From Fragilaria crotonensis (taxonomy: Eukaryota > Bacillariophyta > Fragilariophyceae > Fragilariales > Fragilariaceae), in NCBI GenBank assembly GCA_022925895.1, contig JAKSYS010000001.1:124001-188000 (forward strand): 64,000 bases of DNA, written 5' to 3'. Positions 41,801 to 56,800 of the stretch are shown piece by piece. A program made the translations under genes and the position numbers. The notes below the pieces were generated by a model that was not told where the DNA came from, made no database searches, and saw only the letters and a list, made by a program, of their open reading frames with translations. Numbering within the stretch: position 1 is the stretch's first letter; every line of letters starts with the position of its first letter.

Positions 41801-44800
41801 CACTTGGAGCCGACGAATCCAGTGTATTAACGAAGTTGTTGCCGCCGTCCTTCTCGCCAGGAGTGATGGTCACAACAATCTTGTTGTCGGGCACTGTGTT
41901 GCTATCATCCGCATCACCATCTGGAGTCTCATCGTAGTCGCTCACATCAGAGTATCCAGGTGGGTTGGTCTCGGTCAACGTGTAGGTTCCTGGTGGAAGA
42001 CCAACGAACGTGTATTCACCGTTGCTGTCCGTCACAGTAGTCACGGTGCTTCCATCAGGCTTGGTCAAGGTGAGGGTCACGTTCTTCAGAGGCTCGCCCA
42101 CCTCATCGGTGATAACTCCGGTGATCGATCCCTTGTCGCTGTCAACGAAATTGTTGCCAGTGTCAACTTCTTGCGGCTTAACAGTCACTCCGATGATATT
42201 GTCCACCTTGGTGTCGGCATCGGGTACGTCGCCATCTGGGTGGTATCATAGTCGCTGACGTCCACTGGGTACAACGGAAGCACGGGCTCAACAACGTTGT
42301 AGTCGCCAGGAGGAATGTTGGTGAACAGGTATTCTCCCAAATCATTCGTGGTCGTCGTTGCGATCACTTCACCAGAAGAAGTCTGCAACACCAAAGGAAC
42401 ATCCTTGATTGGCTTGCCGTCATCGTCCGTCACAGAACCAGACACAGACCCAGTGAGAGGGAGAGTTGGCGCAGGAGTCACGGGGCTCGCACTTGGAGCC
42501 GACGAATCCAGTGTATTAACGAAGTTGTTGCCGCCGTCCTTCTCGCCAGGAGTGATGGTCACAACAATCTTGTTGTCGGGCACTGTGTTGCTATCATCCG
42601 CATCACCATCTGGAGTCTCATCGTAGTCGCTCACATCAGAGTATCCAGGTGGGTTGGTCTCGGTCAACGTGTAGTTTCCTGGTGGAAGACCAACGAACGT
42701 GTATTCACCGTTGCTGTCCGTCACAGTAGTCACGGTGCTTCCATCTGGCTTGGTCAAGGTGAGGGTCACGTTCTTCAGAGGCTCGCCCACCTCATCGGTG
42801 ATAACTCCGGTGATCGATCCCTTGTCGCTGTCAACGAAATTGTTGCCAGTGTCAACTTCTTGCGGCTTAACAGTCACTCCGATGGTATTATCCACCTTGG
42901 TGTCGGCATCGGGTACGTCGCCATCTGGAGTGGTATCATAGTCGTTGACGTCCACTGGGTACAACGGAAGCACGGGCTCAACAACGTTGTAGTCGCCAGG
43001 AGGAATGTTGGTGAACAGGTATTCTCCCAAATCATTCGTGGTCGTCGTTGCGATCACTTCACCAGTAGGAGTCTGCAACACCAAAGGAACATCCTTGATT
43101 GGCTTGCCGTCATCGTCCGTCACAATACCCGACACAGACCCAGTAAGAGGGATAGTTGGGGCAGGAGTCACTGGGCTCGCACTTGGAGCCGACGAACCCA
43201 ATGTATTAACGAAGTTGTTGCCGCCGTCCTTCTCACCAGGAGTGATGGTCACAACAATCTTGTTGTCGGGCACTGTGTTGCTATCATCCGCATCACCATC
43301 TGGAGTCTCATCATAGTCGCTCACATCAGCGTATCCAGGTGGGTTGGTCTCGGTCAACGTGTAGTCTCCTGGTGGAAGACCAACGAACGTGTATTCACCG
43401 TTGCTGTCCGTCACAGTAGTCACGGTGCTTCCATCTGGCTTGGTCAAGGTGAGTGTCACATTCTTCTGTGGCTCACCGACCTCATCAGTGACACTGCCAG
43501 AGATCGATCCCTTGTTGCTATCAACGAAATTGTTGCCGCTGTCTGCTTCACGGGGCTCGACAGTCACACCGATGGTGTTATCCACCTTAGTGTCAGCATC
43601 AGGCACGTCCCCATCAGGAGTGGTGTCGTAATCGCTCACGTCCACTGGGTACAACGGAAGTTCGGACTCAACAATATTGTAGTCGCCTGGTGGAATGTTG
43701 GTGAACACGTATTCACCCAAATCATTAGTGGTCGTCGTTGCGATTACTTCGCCCGTCGGGGACTGCAATTCCAATGCAACGCCCTTGATCGGCTTGCCGT
43801 CGTCGTCCGTCACGGAACCAGACACTGATCCTGTTAGAGGGGCAGTTGGCACAGGAGTCACAGGGCTCGCGCTGGGCGCAGACGAATCGAGTGTATCAAC
43901 AAAGTTGTTGCCGCCGTCCTTCTCGCCAGGAGTGATGGTCACAACAATCTTGTTGTCAGGCACAGTGTTGGCATCGCCAACATCACCATCTGGGGTCTCA
44001 TCATAGTCGCTCACATCAGAGAACCCAGGAGGGTTGGTCTCGGTTAATGTGTATGTGCCGGGCGGGAGACCAATAAAGGTGTATTCACCGTTGCTATCCG
44101 TCACAGTGGTCACAGTACTTCCATCAGGCTTGGTCAAAGTGAGTGTCACGTCCTTCAAAGGCTCGCCCTGCTCATCAGTCACACTGTTAATCCTACAAGT
44201 AGATCATCCTTGCAGGAAAGCATGTCTTGATTCAGTTATGAATTATCTAAAACATAGAAAAGTGAGCATTACCTTGTTCGGAGTCATCCTTCAATCCCGA
44301 GTCGTACTGTGCAGATGTAGTACCGTATAATGGTACTTGATACTTGATACATGATTCATAGCATCCTGAATGATACAGTACCGGTAGCTTGTAATATCAA
44401 CAGTCCCCGCGACTCTGAATTAAGTTCCTGAATCAGAGGCGAATCACACTTCCTGAACCGATCGACAGAGGCCCCGGCTACGTCGTTAACATATATAACC
44501 CTGCGACGGTCACCTACTGTTTTCGATGGACAGTTACCATTATATCGCGACTACCCAATTCGTGTCCCCGGGTGTTGGTCGTCGATTACCAGAGTATGTT
44601 ATGCAACAACTCCTTCATCTTCGGTCCTGGCATTAACTTTGTCAAGATATCTGCCAAGTTCGTCTGTGTGTTTTCTTTTGCCACCCTGATGGTCCCGGCA
44701 GCAATCGCTTCGCGTACGCGGTGAAAGTTAATTGCAGCGTGCTTCTTCTTGAGTGTCGATTCAGGTCGGGAATTAGTCACAACTGCCGAATTATCACAAA

Positions 44801-47800
44801 ACACGGAGCATTCCTCGGTTAGCGGAACACCCATCATCCGCAGTTTGTAACGTAGTCCCTCTATCATCTCAATCGATAGTCGCATTGCAAGTAACTCTGA
44901 ACCATACGTAGACGCCTCGACCGTATTCTGCCTCTTGGAAAACCAAAGTATCGGCGCTCGATTAACGAATATTAAGATCCCTGAATGTGACCTCCTTGTC
45001 TCTCTACACCCTGCGTGGTCAGCATCCACGAAACATGACATTGTGACATCCTTTCCACGTGGCGTCGGCATGTTTTCGGGTATTGCTTCGGCTGCGTCGG
45101 GTAGAACTCGGACCAGTCACATTTGACGAATCGCTCACCTCGGAATGTCGGGATCGTATCGTCGAACACCATTGTCGATCTCGGATGATGCTTTAAGTAT
45201 GCAAAAATATGGAAGACTTGTTCTAAATGTCCTTGTCGTGCCGATACCAAGTACCGCGACATTAACGACACCGGCATCAAAACATCAATCCTCCCAATTT
45301 CGCAAATCCATCTGAGGACGCCAATCAAACCTTGATAGTAGTTCAATTGTTTGCTCCCCAACTCCGCTGAAAGGTCTAACTCAGGCCGGTATCCACTTGC
45401 CAGCGGAGTCTTTGCATTTGGCAACAGTCTGAGATCGGCATCTTCAAGTTCCTTTTCCAGGTCGGCGATCGCCTTCTTCACGTATGAAGTTGACTCGAAC
45501 GCCCACCGCACCTTATCGGGCTCGTCAGAATCTGGGATACGGAATTTCTTTATGTCAACGCCCAAATAAGTATCTGGTTCTTTAATGCTCCGGGCTTCAA
45601 GGTAAAACGCTGTCCCAGGGCATCCATAAAGCCCTCGGATCTATTCCTTGAAAAATCAAGTCGTCCACGTACGATATGACGTACTCGTAGACTTTGTCCC
45701 CGTTCGGTTTGACCGCCGCTTTCATCCACAGATCAGGGTCAGCTTTCGACGACGCGAAGCCCAGTTCCCTTAAATTCTTAGCCAAGTAGTCGCGAAACGA
45801 TCTTCCGCTCGATCTTAAGCCATAGAGAGCTTTCGCGATTATAGCTCTTTACCATTGTACTCAGGTCCTAATTGATCAGTAAACTTAGTCCACACCTTTT
45901 CCTTATTCGGTGCCGCCAGGTAAGCATTTTGAATATCACACGACAAGAGGTCTAAATCGTTGAGAGCGGCCAAGAGGAAGAAGAGTCTCACCGTATCTCT
46001 GCTCGACAGACGCAAACGTTTGTTCCTTCGTTGCCTCGGTCATATTGCCTCGCGCTACCAATCTGGCCTTTCTAGTAAGGTCCATTTTGATGTCGAAGAC
46101 AAAATATGTATCAACGAACTCGTACCCAGGTGGAACTTTTGTGTCGTCGTCTTCGATAAACTCGAATGCAGGGAAAACGTTCCGAATCTCTTTTCGATCG
46201 CCTTCGTCCAGAAATCCGTTCCCGTTCTCTTGTCGATCGCTAACGCATGGGCGACACTTTTCGGGAGTTCTAATCCGTATTTGTGTGAAACCGACCAATA
46301 TTTCGACTTGACCTTTTTTAGAATCCTTTCTCGTTTCTTGAGTACAAATGGAACCCACCATCGGAACGCTGGTTCGTTTGACAGGTTGTTTGTAACGGCG
46401 TAGTCGGCAACTTGAACTGGGTAAGAGTCCTTTAAATCTGCCAGCGGTACCCAAGTACTGGAACCGTCTTTCCATTCGACTAATAGGCGCCAGCCCTTTG
46501 TCGTTCTCTTTGGTTTCGGTCCAGTCTTGGTAGAGTAGTACGCCTCGTCCTCTCGTAGCGCACTATGACTCTTTTCGTGGTCAACGATCTCCTGCATCAC
46601 TTGCAAGCGTCGACCATCGTCATCTATTTGCGAGTATAAACACTCAGCAATTAGATTCGCAGTGTATGTCTCCTCCGTCCCGTCCTCGAAACACACAAGG
46701 TATTCGCGGGAATCCAATAAAGGATTTGGGTTTGACGATCCAATTGGCTTTCCGTCATGATCTCTTTTCGGCTTTTCACGGTGCCGCGAAGGATATCTCC
46801 GCCGCGGTCGGTTACTATCTCAGCAGTTAAGTACTGATCAAAAGCCTCCGGGGTATAATCATCAGCGTCGGAGCGTCGGAATTCTCCTCCGTCCTCCGTT
46901 GCGTCATTCAAGTCCCCGAAGATGTCAACCAGGGAAACTGATTTTCACCAAGCTCTTCCGCCACCTCCTCGTTTGTCCGCTTATCCCTATCTTCTCTTCT
47001 ATCGATTCCAACAATTCCGCGATCTCCTCCTTCGATCTGCACGTTCATCAGGTGTTAGGGCCCAGAACGTGCTCCTCACGATGGCTTTGCCGACTTCGGT
47101 AACAGGAACGCTGCGTCCCGCCACCATAATCTTCTGCTGGCCCTAACCAGCATGCCAACTTCCGCTCGTTGTCATTGTCGAGGTAAGAAATAACTTCGTA
47201 CCAACCATGCATAACGTAGAGCGAAATATCTGGTGTCCACCCATGGACCTGTTCGAAGGCAGAGCGTCCTTGTAGATCCGGATGTGTCCCGCAACGAAGG
47301 ATCTGATCCTTGCGCAAAGGTTGACGAGATAATTCCAGAGTCTTCTTGGTGATCGCGTCTTGTCTTGGAATCTTCGGATCATCCTCTTCAACTCTCTGAT
47401 GTCCAATTCAGCCTTGTTCTGAAACGGTGAATAGGGTTCCGTGTACTTCGGATCAATTGAATACTTCGGATCCTCTTCTTCCACTCGCCCCATCCTTCCA
47501 TTGTGGCGTCGTTATCGCACAACAATACTTCTGGAATTCCCACTTTCTTGACAAAATCATCTAGCGCATAGATTGACTCGTTCTTACGCTCCATCGGGTA
47601 AGCCTTCGTGTATCCCCGGCCATTCCCAATAATGTGAGCATATCGTTGCGAATCAATTGATTTGATCTTCGGTTCCATTATGTCGGCGTAAAACATCCCC
47701 TCAACCTTGGATAGCGCAGATGTGCCATCTGAGTTTTAAACGTCGCGTCGCTGGATTCGGTATCGACCGGATTCCTTGTTGGGTGGTCACCTTCAAGGAG

Positions 47801-50800
47801 TTCTTTGCCGTCTCTAATCCAACCATCCAGCGTCGTGCCACATTTTCTGGGGTTACATCGGAAGTCACATCTCCAGTTCGTATCGCCGCAATGCCAATCT
47901 CCTCCGAGCTCGCATCCGCTGTCGTCGTAAGTGCTGCGACCCTTCGCAGTATCGGGTCGGTCTGATTCAGCAGATTTACTTCGTTTGCGATTTGCATTTC
48001 GAAGGGAACTGGCTCGCTGCAAGAACCTGCATGCAACTCTTGATCTTCTGTTTCGTTGCCTTGGAGTGTAGGACCTTCAAGCGCCTTGCTCGCAAGTTCG
48101 TAATCTCCTCTTCGTCTTCGGAGTCCAACACATCCTCCTCCGCGAGCGAGAGCGCGAAGGTGTGGGAATCCACTCAACGTCGGAGGTGAGTTCGACATGC
48201 AGGGCAGTATTATCAAGCTCGTCTTGGGTTGGGGTCTCGAATCAAAGCCGGCAACAACTCCTTCGAGGGTAAAGGGATTCGTAGGGGTTCGGACGGAACG
48301 AGAATACCGAATATCGAGTCAGGTGCATGTTGCCTGTGTCGTTCGTCGACGTGGACATCGTTGTCCCGGAGCTGGTTAGGGAAAGTAACGAAAATGGTAA
48401 GGAGTCTCCGAAGTAAAGAGCTTCGTTAATGATTATCACATACGTGGCCCCGGAAGTCGGACAATCGTAGGCCGTTGCAACCGTTGCGATAGGAATCTGC
48501 TTCGACGGGTAATCAGGCGAATAAGCCTCGACCTCAGCTGATCTCGGTATACTCGAGAACCACGCAATTACTTCCTGCCACGCATGTGTCGTGAGAGTCC
48601 ATCTCGCACCGACCCGAACGATGACACTCTCCGTGTATTGCATTGTAATCCACTGAGTATACCTCCCGCGAAACCATCGCAACGGTTCTGCATTGTCAGG
48701 CCTTATCCAGCTTCTGCTTCTTCTTGTGAGCGCCGCGACCGAATTCCTTCCCGGCCGCTTCATCTGCGCTTGACTCATGGTCATCATCGCCATCATTGTC
48801 GTTTCCTTTGCCAGTTTCTTCATCTCGTTCTTCAACTCCTCCTTGATTTGTTTCTTTAAAGCGGCCACGGATCTCTTGCCTTTCTTGTCTCCCCACTCCT
48901 TAAGCTGGTCTTTTTGCTCCTGGCTCAGAAGTCGGAAGATCTTTGGCGGGTAATATTTATTCTCTAACTTAAAACCCTTTGGCAACTTCCCTGCCTTCGC
49001 CGTCTTATCCGTCTTCTCACCGCTCTTCACGCCCGAAATGTTCCTTTCCTTACTTCTCTCGAGGGTTGCCCTGTTTTCCACGGTCGTCGACAGGTATTGC
49101 TGACATGCCTGGAAATTGTTCAGCAGCTTGGGATCGCCAAGCACCACTGAGACGGCAGATTCAATTTCGGATCGGTAATTCCCTTGAGAAAATCAGCAAC
49201 TTTCTTGGATTCGGGGACGGCCTCGGTTGGATCACAATCAAGGATTTCATTGTGAGCGGTCTGGTGGACATTGATAAAATCTTGGAATTTATACTGGCGA
49301 CGCGACCCACTGTAGGACGCGTTCGCGATCGACGCGTAGGCTTTGTTCTTACGTGTGATCTTGGACGCGGTGCCTTCACACTGCGTCTTCAATGCCAAGT
49401 ACGCCTTCCGACCGTCCTGCGACCTCTCGAATTTCTTGATGTATGACCACCCTTCTCCGTTTACGACAAATGTCTTCAATTCCCGATAGAATCGAGGGTT
49501 ATCAATTCGTAATGTCGTCCCTCGAGTACCGTCGCTTCAATAAGGTACTCCATTGGACTTCCAAAGTCCGCTGGATCAAGAACATTCTCTGGCGCTTCCC
49601 TTTCGTCCCTGGTGAGGTAAACGAGTGGGATCTTCGCAGCACTAAGGATTTGACGAAGGTAATTCTGGAAGGACTCATTCCACAATGCCCAGTTGACCAA
49701 CTTCTTAAGACTGTCAGGCTTGGATGCATCTTCGTCTTTGCTGCCTCCTTCTGTTCCTGGTATTCTTGGCACTTGGCCGTGAACTCAGGAACCTTGTCAG
49801 CTGTGAAACTTTCGGGGTTCGCTTCGAACCCGGTCCGCTTGCGCTCATCCGCCCAGAAACGGAAGCCTTTCAAGTTCTTCACTGCGATGAATGGCATCGT
49901 AACGTTGCCTGCTCCTCGCGGTGCAGATCTAGCAACACTCCTGGCAATCGAGTCGAGATCCGACTCAGTTGCGAGCATCAAGTCATTCGGGGTTGCAAAT
50001 CCCTGAGCAATCAACCACGTGACAGTCGGGGCGTTAAAGCCGCATCGTTGGAGGGCAGCGTTCATGGTCGAGATATCGGTTCGGTGTGGTCTTGTGTGAA
50101 AATTCCTAAAGAAACAAGCAAGGGTATACAAGGGTGAAAAACCGGGAATACCAACGCCTTCAGAGTGCCAACATTTATGCCGATCGGATAATGACTTGCC
50201 TTAATCACATTTAGGAGATTTGTTGCGAATCGGTCTTTGAGAGACTGATTCGTTCCGTGCCACGGTCATTTACTTATCCGTATGGCACGTCTATCGTAGT
50301 ATTGCGGTCTTTCGGGTATGAGAACACTCCCTACGCAATTTCTCATCAATTCCCGACGTAATCTGCTCAACATCGTTTCATCACATGCGGCCATTCTTAG
50401 CCATGATGAAATGATCAACCGGTGATCTCCATACTACCGATCGGATGGCGCCATTCATGTCATTGAGCCGTTGGGTCTGATAAACTGTTAATCCTACAAG
50501 TAGATCATCCTTGCAGGAAAGCATGTCTTGATTCAGTTATGAATTATCTAAAACATAGAAAAGTGAGCATTACCTTGTTCGGAGTCATCCTTCAATCCCG
50601 AGTCGTACTGTGCAGATGTAGTACCGTATAATGGTACTTGATACTTGATACATGATTCATAGCATCCTGAATGATACAGTACCGGTAGCTTGTAATATCA
50701 ACAACACTACCAGCGATTGATCCCTTGTTGCTATCAACGAAGTCATTGCCGTCATCTTGTTCACTCGGTGTAACAGTCACTCCGATGATATTGTCCACCT

Positions 50801-53800
50801 TCGTGTCAGTGTCAGTGGAGTCACCGTCGGGAGAAGTGTCGTAATCACTCACATCCAACGGATGGGAAACTGGATTGGACTCCTTCACTGAATATGTGCC
50901 AGGTTCCACATCGGTGAAAATGTAAACACCGTTGCTGTCAGTTGTGCTTGATGCAATCACACTTCCATCAGGATTCAAAAGCTGCACAGGAACGCCAGTC
51001 AAGGTTTGCCATCGTCGTCAGTTACTGTACCGGAAACGGAGCCGTTGTTCGTGTCAACGAAGTTGTTGCCCAAATCCTTCTCGCCAGGTTTGATCGTCAC
51101 TCCGATCACGTTGTCCGTGGTTTTGTTCGAATCTGGCGTATCGCCGTCAGGAATAGTGTCATAGTCGCTCAAATCACCAGGGAATTCAGGCAAATTCGAC
51201 TCGATTATCGAATAGTCACCAGGTTCGAGGTCCTCAAATACATACTTGCCGTTGCTGTCTGTCACAGTCGTCAAAACAACGTTACCGTCCGAGTCCTTCA
51301 ACGTGATCGGTGTTCCGGGAATAGGCGCCCCATTGTCGTCGGTCACACTTCCACTAATAACACCATTGTCACTATCAACAAAGTCGTTTCCTGCATCAGT
51401 TTCTCCGGCTTCAACCGTCACACCAACGCTGTTGTCGACCGTCGCGTTCAGATCCGTGGCGTCTCCATCTGGGATGGCATCATAATCACTAACATCATCT
51501 GGGTAGGCGGGAAGGTTGCTCTCCACAACCTTATAGGTGCCAGGCTCGACACCAACAAAACTGTACGACCCGTTCGAGTCTGTCGTTGTGGTGCCAACAA
51601 CAGTCGTTGTGGCACCATCGATTAGCTGTAGCTCAATCGGAACGCCGGCAATGGGATTGCCGTTGTCATCCTTCACTGTTCCGGTAATGGCACCGTTGTT
51701 GCTGTCGACAAAGTTGTTGTCCGTATCCTTCTCGCCGGGCTTCAATGTCACCCCGATCAGATCGTCCACTTCCCGGTCAGAATCGGTGGCATCACCGTCG
51801 TTACTGGCGTCGTAGTCGCTCACATTCAGTGGGAAACCCGAAGGATTCGTCTCCTTGATAACGTATGTGCCTGGCTCCACCTCGGTAAACACATAGAAAC
51901 CATTCGAGTCAGTCACTGTGCTCTTCAACACACTCTTGTCGGGGTTCAGCAGTTCCACCTTCACTCCTGGCAACACGTTGCCCTGGTCATCCTTCACGGT
52001 TCCAGAAATCAAGCCATTGTTGCTGTCCACAAAGTTGTTGCCAGTGTCATCTTCAGCAGGCTCAAGGGTGACAGGAATCTTGTTGTCAGCGTTCACAACG
52101 CCCTCTCCGGCATCACCATCCGGCGTCGTGTCGTAGTCGCTCACATCACCAGGATATCCGGCTGGATTCTTCTCCACCACAACGTACGAACCAGGCTCCA
52201 CACCGGGGAATGTATACACTCCATTGGTACCGGAAGTGGTGGTCGCAACAACAGTTCCATCCGGTTTCTGCAACTCGACCTCGACACCAGCAAGTGGCTT
52301 ACCCTCGTCATCCTTCACGGTCCCAGAAATAGATCCCTTGTTACTGTCAACAAAATTATTTCCATCGTCATTCTCGCCTTCTGTAAGAGTCACCTTGATC
52401 TGGTTGTCGGGATTCTTGTCACTGTCGTCAACGTCACCGTCGGGGAGATCGTCGCCATCGCTCACATCCTTAGGATATCCATCTGGGTTGGTTTCCTCCA
52501 CGACGTAATCTCCAGGGTCCACATTGTTGAAGGTGTACCCTCCTGATGGACTGGTCGTCACTGTATCAATGACGGTGCCATCGGGCAACTTCAGAACGAC
52601 AGTAACACCGACCAACGGCGTTCCCTTCTCATCCTTCACAGAACCTGAGATCGAACCGCGGTTGCTGTCAACGAAGTTATTGTCAGTGTCGTCCTCACTT
52701 GGCAACAACGTCACAGAAATGGTGTCGTCCACCACAGTATCACTATCACCAGCATCGCCATCGGGACTGTTATCGTAGTCACTCAAGCTACTTGGGAAAC
52801 CAGGAGGGTTGATTTCAACCAAATCATAATCACCCGGTTCCACATTGTTGAAGATATAAAATCCAACCGAGTCGGTTTTGGTGGTCGCGACCACAGTGTT
52901 GTTCTTGAAAAGGAAGATGGTGACAGTCTTCAAAGGATTGCCATTGTCGTCCTTGACAAATCCAGAAATAGATCCGTCGTTGCTGTCAACAAAGTCATTT
53001 CCGTCGTCGGATTCACCGGGGGACAACGAAACACCAATCTTATTGTCCACTGTTTGGTTCGTGTCAAATACGTCACTGTCTTCCGGGGTATTGTCCTTGT
53101 CACTAAGGCTGTCAGGAAAGCCCTCTGGCTGTGTCTCAACCACCGTATAGTCGCCTGGCTCAACGTCGTTGAACACGTAACCACCATCACTAATCGTCGT
53201 TGCCGTACCCACAACGTCATCATTGCTGTCTAACAAGGTCACAGTCACGCCTGGAATACCATCACCGTTGTCGTCCTTCACACTACCCGAAATCGAACCG
53301 TTGTTGCTGTCGACAAAGTCGTTGCCAACGTCATCCTCACTAGGCTCAACTGTCACAAGAATTGAGTTGTCGGGAGTTGTGTCTGTGTCACCAATATCGC
53401 CGTCGGGATCCGTGTCGCCATCGCGAACATTACTTGGATAGCCAACAGGGTTGATCTCGATCACGGAGTAATCACCAGGTACAACCCCGGTGAACTTGTA
53501 TGAACCATCAGCGGCGGTCACAGTTGTCGCAACAGTAGTCGTTCCCTGATTCAATGTGAGGATCACAGCCGCAAGCGGGTTCAACTTGTCATCGAAAACG
53601 CTGCCAGAAATGCTACCCTTGTTGCTGTCCACAAAGTCGTTGTTCGCGTCCGTCTCGCTCGGCAAAAGAGTCACAGAGATGGTATTGTCAGGAGTAAGAA
53701 CACCATCCGTAGCATCACCGTCGAAACTGGTATCGCCATCGCTGATGTCAGTCTTGTATCCATCAGGGTTCGTTTCAGTCACCGTGTATGACCCAGGTAC

Positions 53801-56800
53801 CAAGCCCGTAAACTCGTACAAGCCTTGAGCATCAGTCAGCGTGGTGGCAACAACGCCAGTCGAATCACTCAATGTAATCTTCACGCCAGCAAGCGGACTG
53901 TCGTCGTCATCTTTGACAGATCCAGAGATTTCACCAAGGTTGCTATCCATGAAGTTGTTGCCATCGTCAGTTTCTCCAGGCTGCACGGTCACGCCGATGA
54001 TATTGTCAACAGTAGTGTCGCTATCCGTCGGATCAGAGTCATTGGTGAAATCCTTGTCAAACAGATCGGCAGGATATTCATCAGGGTTGGTCTCCACCAC
54101 TGTGTAGTTGCCGGGTTCTACGTTATCGAAGACGTAAATGCCGTTGCCGTTCGTCACCGTTGTCGACACAACGGCACCCGTCGAGTTCTTCAGTGTCAGC
54201 AAAACGCTGCTGAGCGGAATCAATTTGTCGTCGGTCACGATTCCGGTAATCTTGCCGTTGTCACTGTCAACAAAGTCGTTGCCAGTATCGGTCTCACCAG
54301 GATTCAACTTCACATCAACAACGTCGTCGACGATCTTCGAAAGATCCAGAGGATCTGAATCAGGTGTAGTATCATAATCACTAACATTGTCTGGGTACGT
54401 CGCGAGATTCGTCTCAACAACCTTATACGTGCCAGGCTCAACTTCGCTGAAATCGTACGCTCCGTTGGAGTCCGTCGTCGTCGTGCCAACAACAGTCGCC
54501 GTGGCACCGTCGATGCGTTGCAGCTCAATCAGAACACCGGCAATTGGATTGCCGTTGTCATCCTTCACTGTTCCGGTGATGGCACCGTTGTTGCTGTCGA
54601 CAAAGTTGTTGTCCGTATCCTCCTCGCCTGGCTTCAGGGTGACCCCGATGAGATCGTCCACTGTTCTGTCGGAATCGGCGGCATCACCGTCGTCACTAGC
54701 GTCATAGTCGCTCACATTCAGTGGGAAACCCGAAGGATTCGTCTCCTTGATATCGTACGTGCCTGGCTCCACCTCGGTAAACACATAGAAACCACTCGAG
54801 TCAGTCACTGTGCTCTTCAACACACTCTTGTCGGGGTTCAAAGTTCCACCTTCACTCCTGGCAACACATTGCCCTGGTCATCCTTCACGGTTCCAGAAAT
54901 CAAGCCGTTGTTGCTGTCCACAAAGTTGTTGCCATTGTCATCTTCAGCAGGCTCAAGGGTGACAGGAATCTTGTTGTCAGCATTCACAACGCCCTCTCCG
55001 GCATCACCATCCGGCGTCGTGTCGTAGTCGCTCACATCACCAGGATATCCGGCTGGATTCTTCTCCACCAACACGTACGAACCAGGCTCCACGTCAGGGA
55101 ATGTGTAAGCTCCATTGGTTCCGGTAGTGGTGGTTGCAACAACAGTTCCATCCGGCTTCTGCAACTCGATCTCGACACCAGCAAGTGGCTTACCCTCATC
55201 ATCCTTCACGGTCCCAGAAATAGATCCGTTGTTGCTGTCAACAAAGTCATTGTCAGAATCAAGCTCACCAGGCTTCAGGGTTACCTTGATCAAGTTATCA
55301 GGCGTGGTGGACAAGTCATCTGCATCTCCGTCGTCGCTGACGTCCCCATCACTCAAGTTCTTCGGATAGTCCACGGGATTGGTCTCCTTCACAACATAGT
55401 CACCAGGCTCGACGTCGCTGAAAGTGTAGTTACCGATATCATTCGTCAACGTGCTGCTGATGACGGTGCTACCTTGGAGCAATTCAATCTTCACATTGAC
55501 AAGGGCTTGCCCTCGTCATCCTTCACGGTTCCAGAAATAGCAGCATTGTTTCCGTCAACGAAGTTGTTGCCGTCGTCGTTTTCGCCGGGCTTCAAAGTCA
55601 CAGGAATCGTGTTGTCGACATCAGTATTGCTGTCGCCAACATCGCCATCCGGAGTGTTATCATAGTCGCTCAAGTCACTTGGGAATCCAGGAGGGTTAAC
55701 CTCAACGACGGTGTAGCTGCCGGGTTCGACCTCTGAAAACTTGTACGCTCCAATTCCATCAGTTGTCGTGGTCTGAACAACATCAAGATTACCATCGAGC
55801 AAGGTAATAACGACACCTGGAAGGCTGTTACCATTGTCATCAAACACGCTACCAGAGATACTGCCGTTGTCACTGTCAACGAAGTTGTTCTCCTTGTCGG
55901 CCTCGCCAGCCTTGAGCGTGACGCTGATCTTGTTGTCCACTACTTTATCAACATCACCAGCATCACCGTCAGCATCTTCATCGTAATCACTGACACTGTT
56001 AGGGTAACCCGCTGGTTGCGTCTCAACCACAGTGTACTGGCCTGGCTCAACCTCGTTGAACACATATCCGCCACCGGCATTCGTCGTTGCGGTATCCACA
56101 GTGATGCCATTGTTGTCAACCAACGCCACCGTCACTCCGGGGATTGGATTGCCGTTGTCGTCCTTCACACTACCCGAAATCGAACCGTTGTTGCTGTCGA
56201 CAAAGTCGTTGCCAACGTCATCCTCACTAGGCTCAACTGTCACAGAATTGAGTTGTCGGGAGTTGTGTCTGCGTCACCAATATCGCCGTCGGGATCCGTG
56301 TCACCATCGCGAACATTACTTGGATAGCCATCAGGGTTGATCTCGATCACGGAGTAATCACCAGGTACAACCCCGGTGAACTTGTATGAACCATCAGCGG
56401 CGGTCACAGTTGTCGCAACAGTAGTCGTTCCCTGATTCAATGTGAGGATCACAGCCGCAAGCGGGTTCAACTTGTCATCGAAAACGCTGCCAGAAATGCT
56501 ACCCTTGTTGCTGTCCACAAAGTCGTTGTTCGCGTCCGTCTCGCTCGGCAAAAGAGTCACAGAGATGGTATTGTCAGGAGTAAGAACACCATCCGTAGCA
56601 TCACCGTCGAAACTGGTATCGCCATCGCTGATGTCAGTCTTGTATCCATCAGGGTTCGTTTCAGTCACCGTGTAAGGGCCTGGTTCCAAGCCTGTGAACT
56701 CGTACAATCCTTGAGCATCCGTTAGTGTGGTCGCAACAACGCCGGTCGAATCACTCAACGTTATCTTCACACCAGCAAGAGGCTTGTCTTCATCATCGGT

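Larger units (their letters stand above)
44185..50703 (-). mobile_element. Ty1/copia LTR retrotransposon, young insertion in the giant gene
   Basis: 6.5 kb with two identical 218-bp LTRs and an ACAC(T) target duplication (44181-44184 and 50704-50707). The minus-strand order is: 5' LTR, a primer-binding-site-like stretch next to it (TTTATCAGACCCAAC), a gag region (about 50.1-48.4 kb), protease (about 48.5-48.2 kb), integrase (about 47.7-47.0 kb; [30 protein letters not shown]), reverse transcriptase (about 46.7-45.2 kb) and RNase H (about 45.1-44.6 kb; [32 protein letters not shown]). The diatom CoDi group has this order. The coding region reads as broken, at roughly ten places, although the identical LTRs imply a very recent insertion. 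Confidence 0.92.

Noticed and set aside
39411-43828. Long plus-strand ORFs (up to 571 codons) opposite the repeat array
   Set aside because: They repeat with the same 690-bp period, have no start or domain, and are the antisense shadow of the SdrD-B-like coding repeats.
39060-44184. CRISPR-like regular repeats
   Set aside because: The units are 690 bp, adjoin without unique spacers and encode protein; the setting is eukaryotic.
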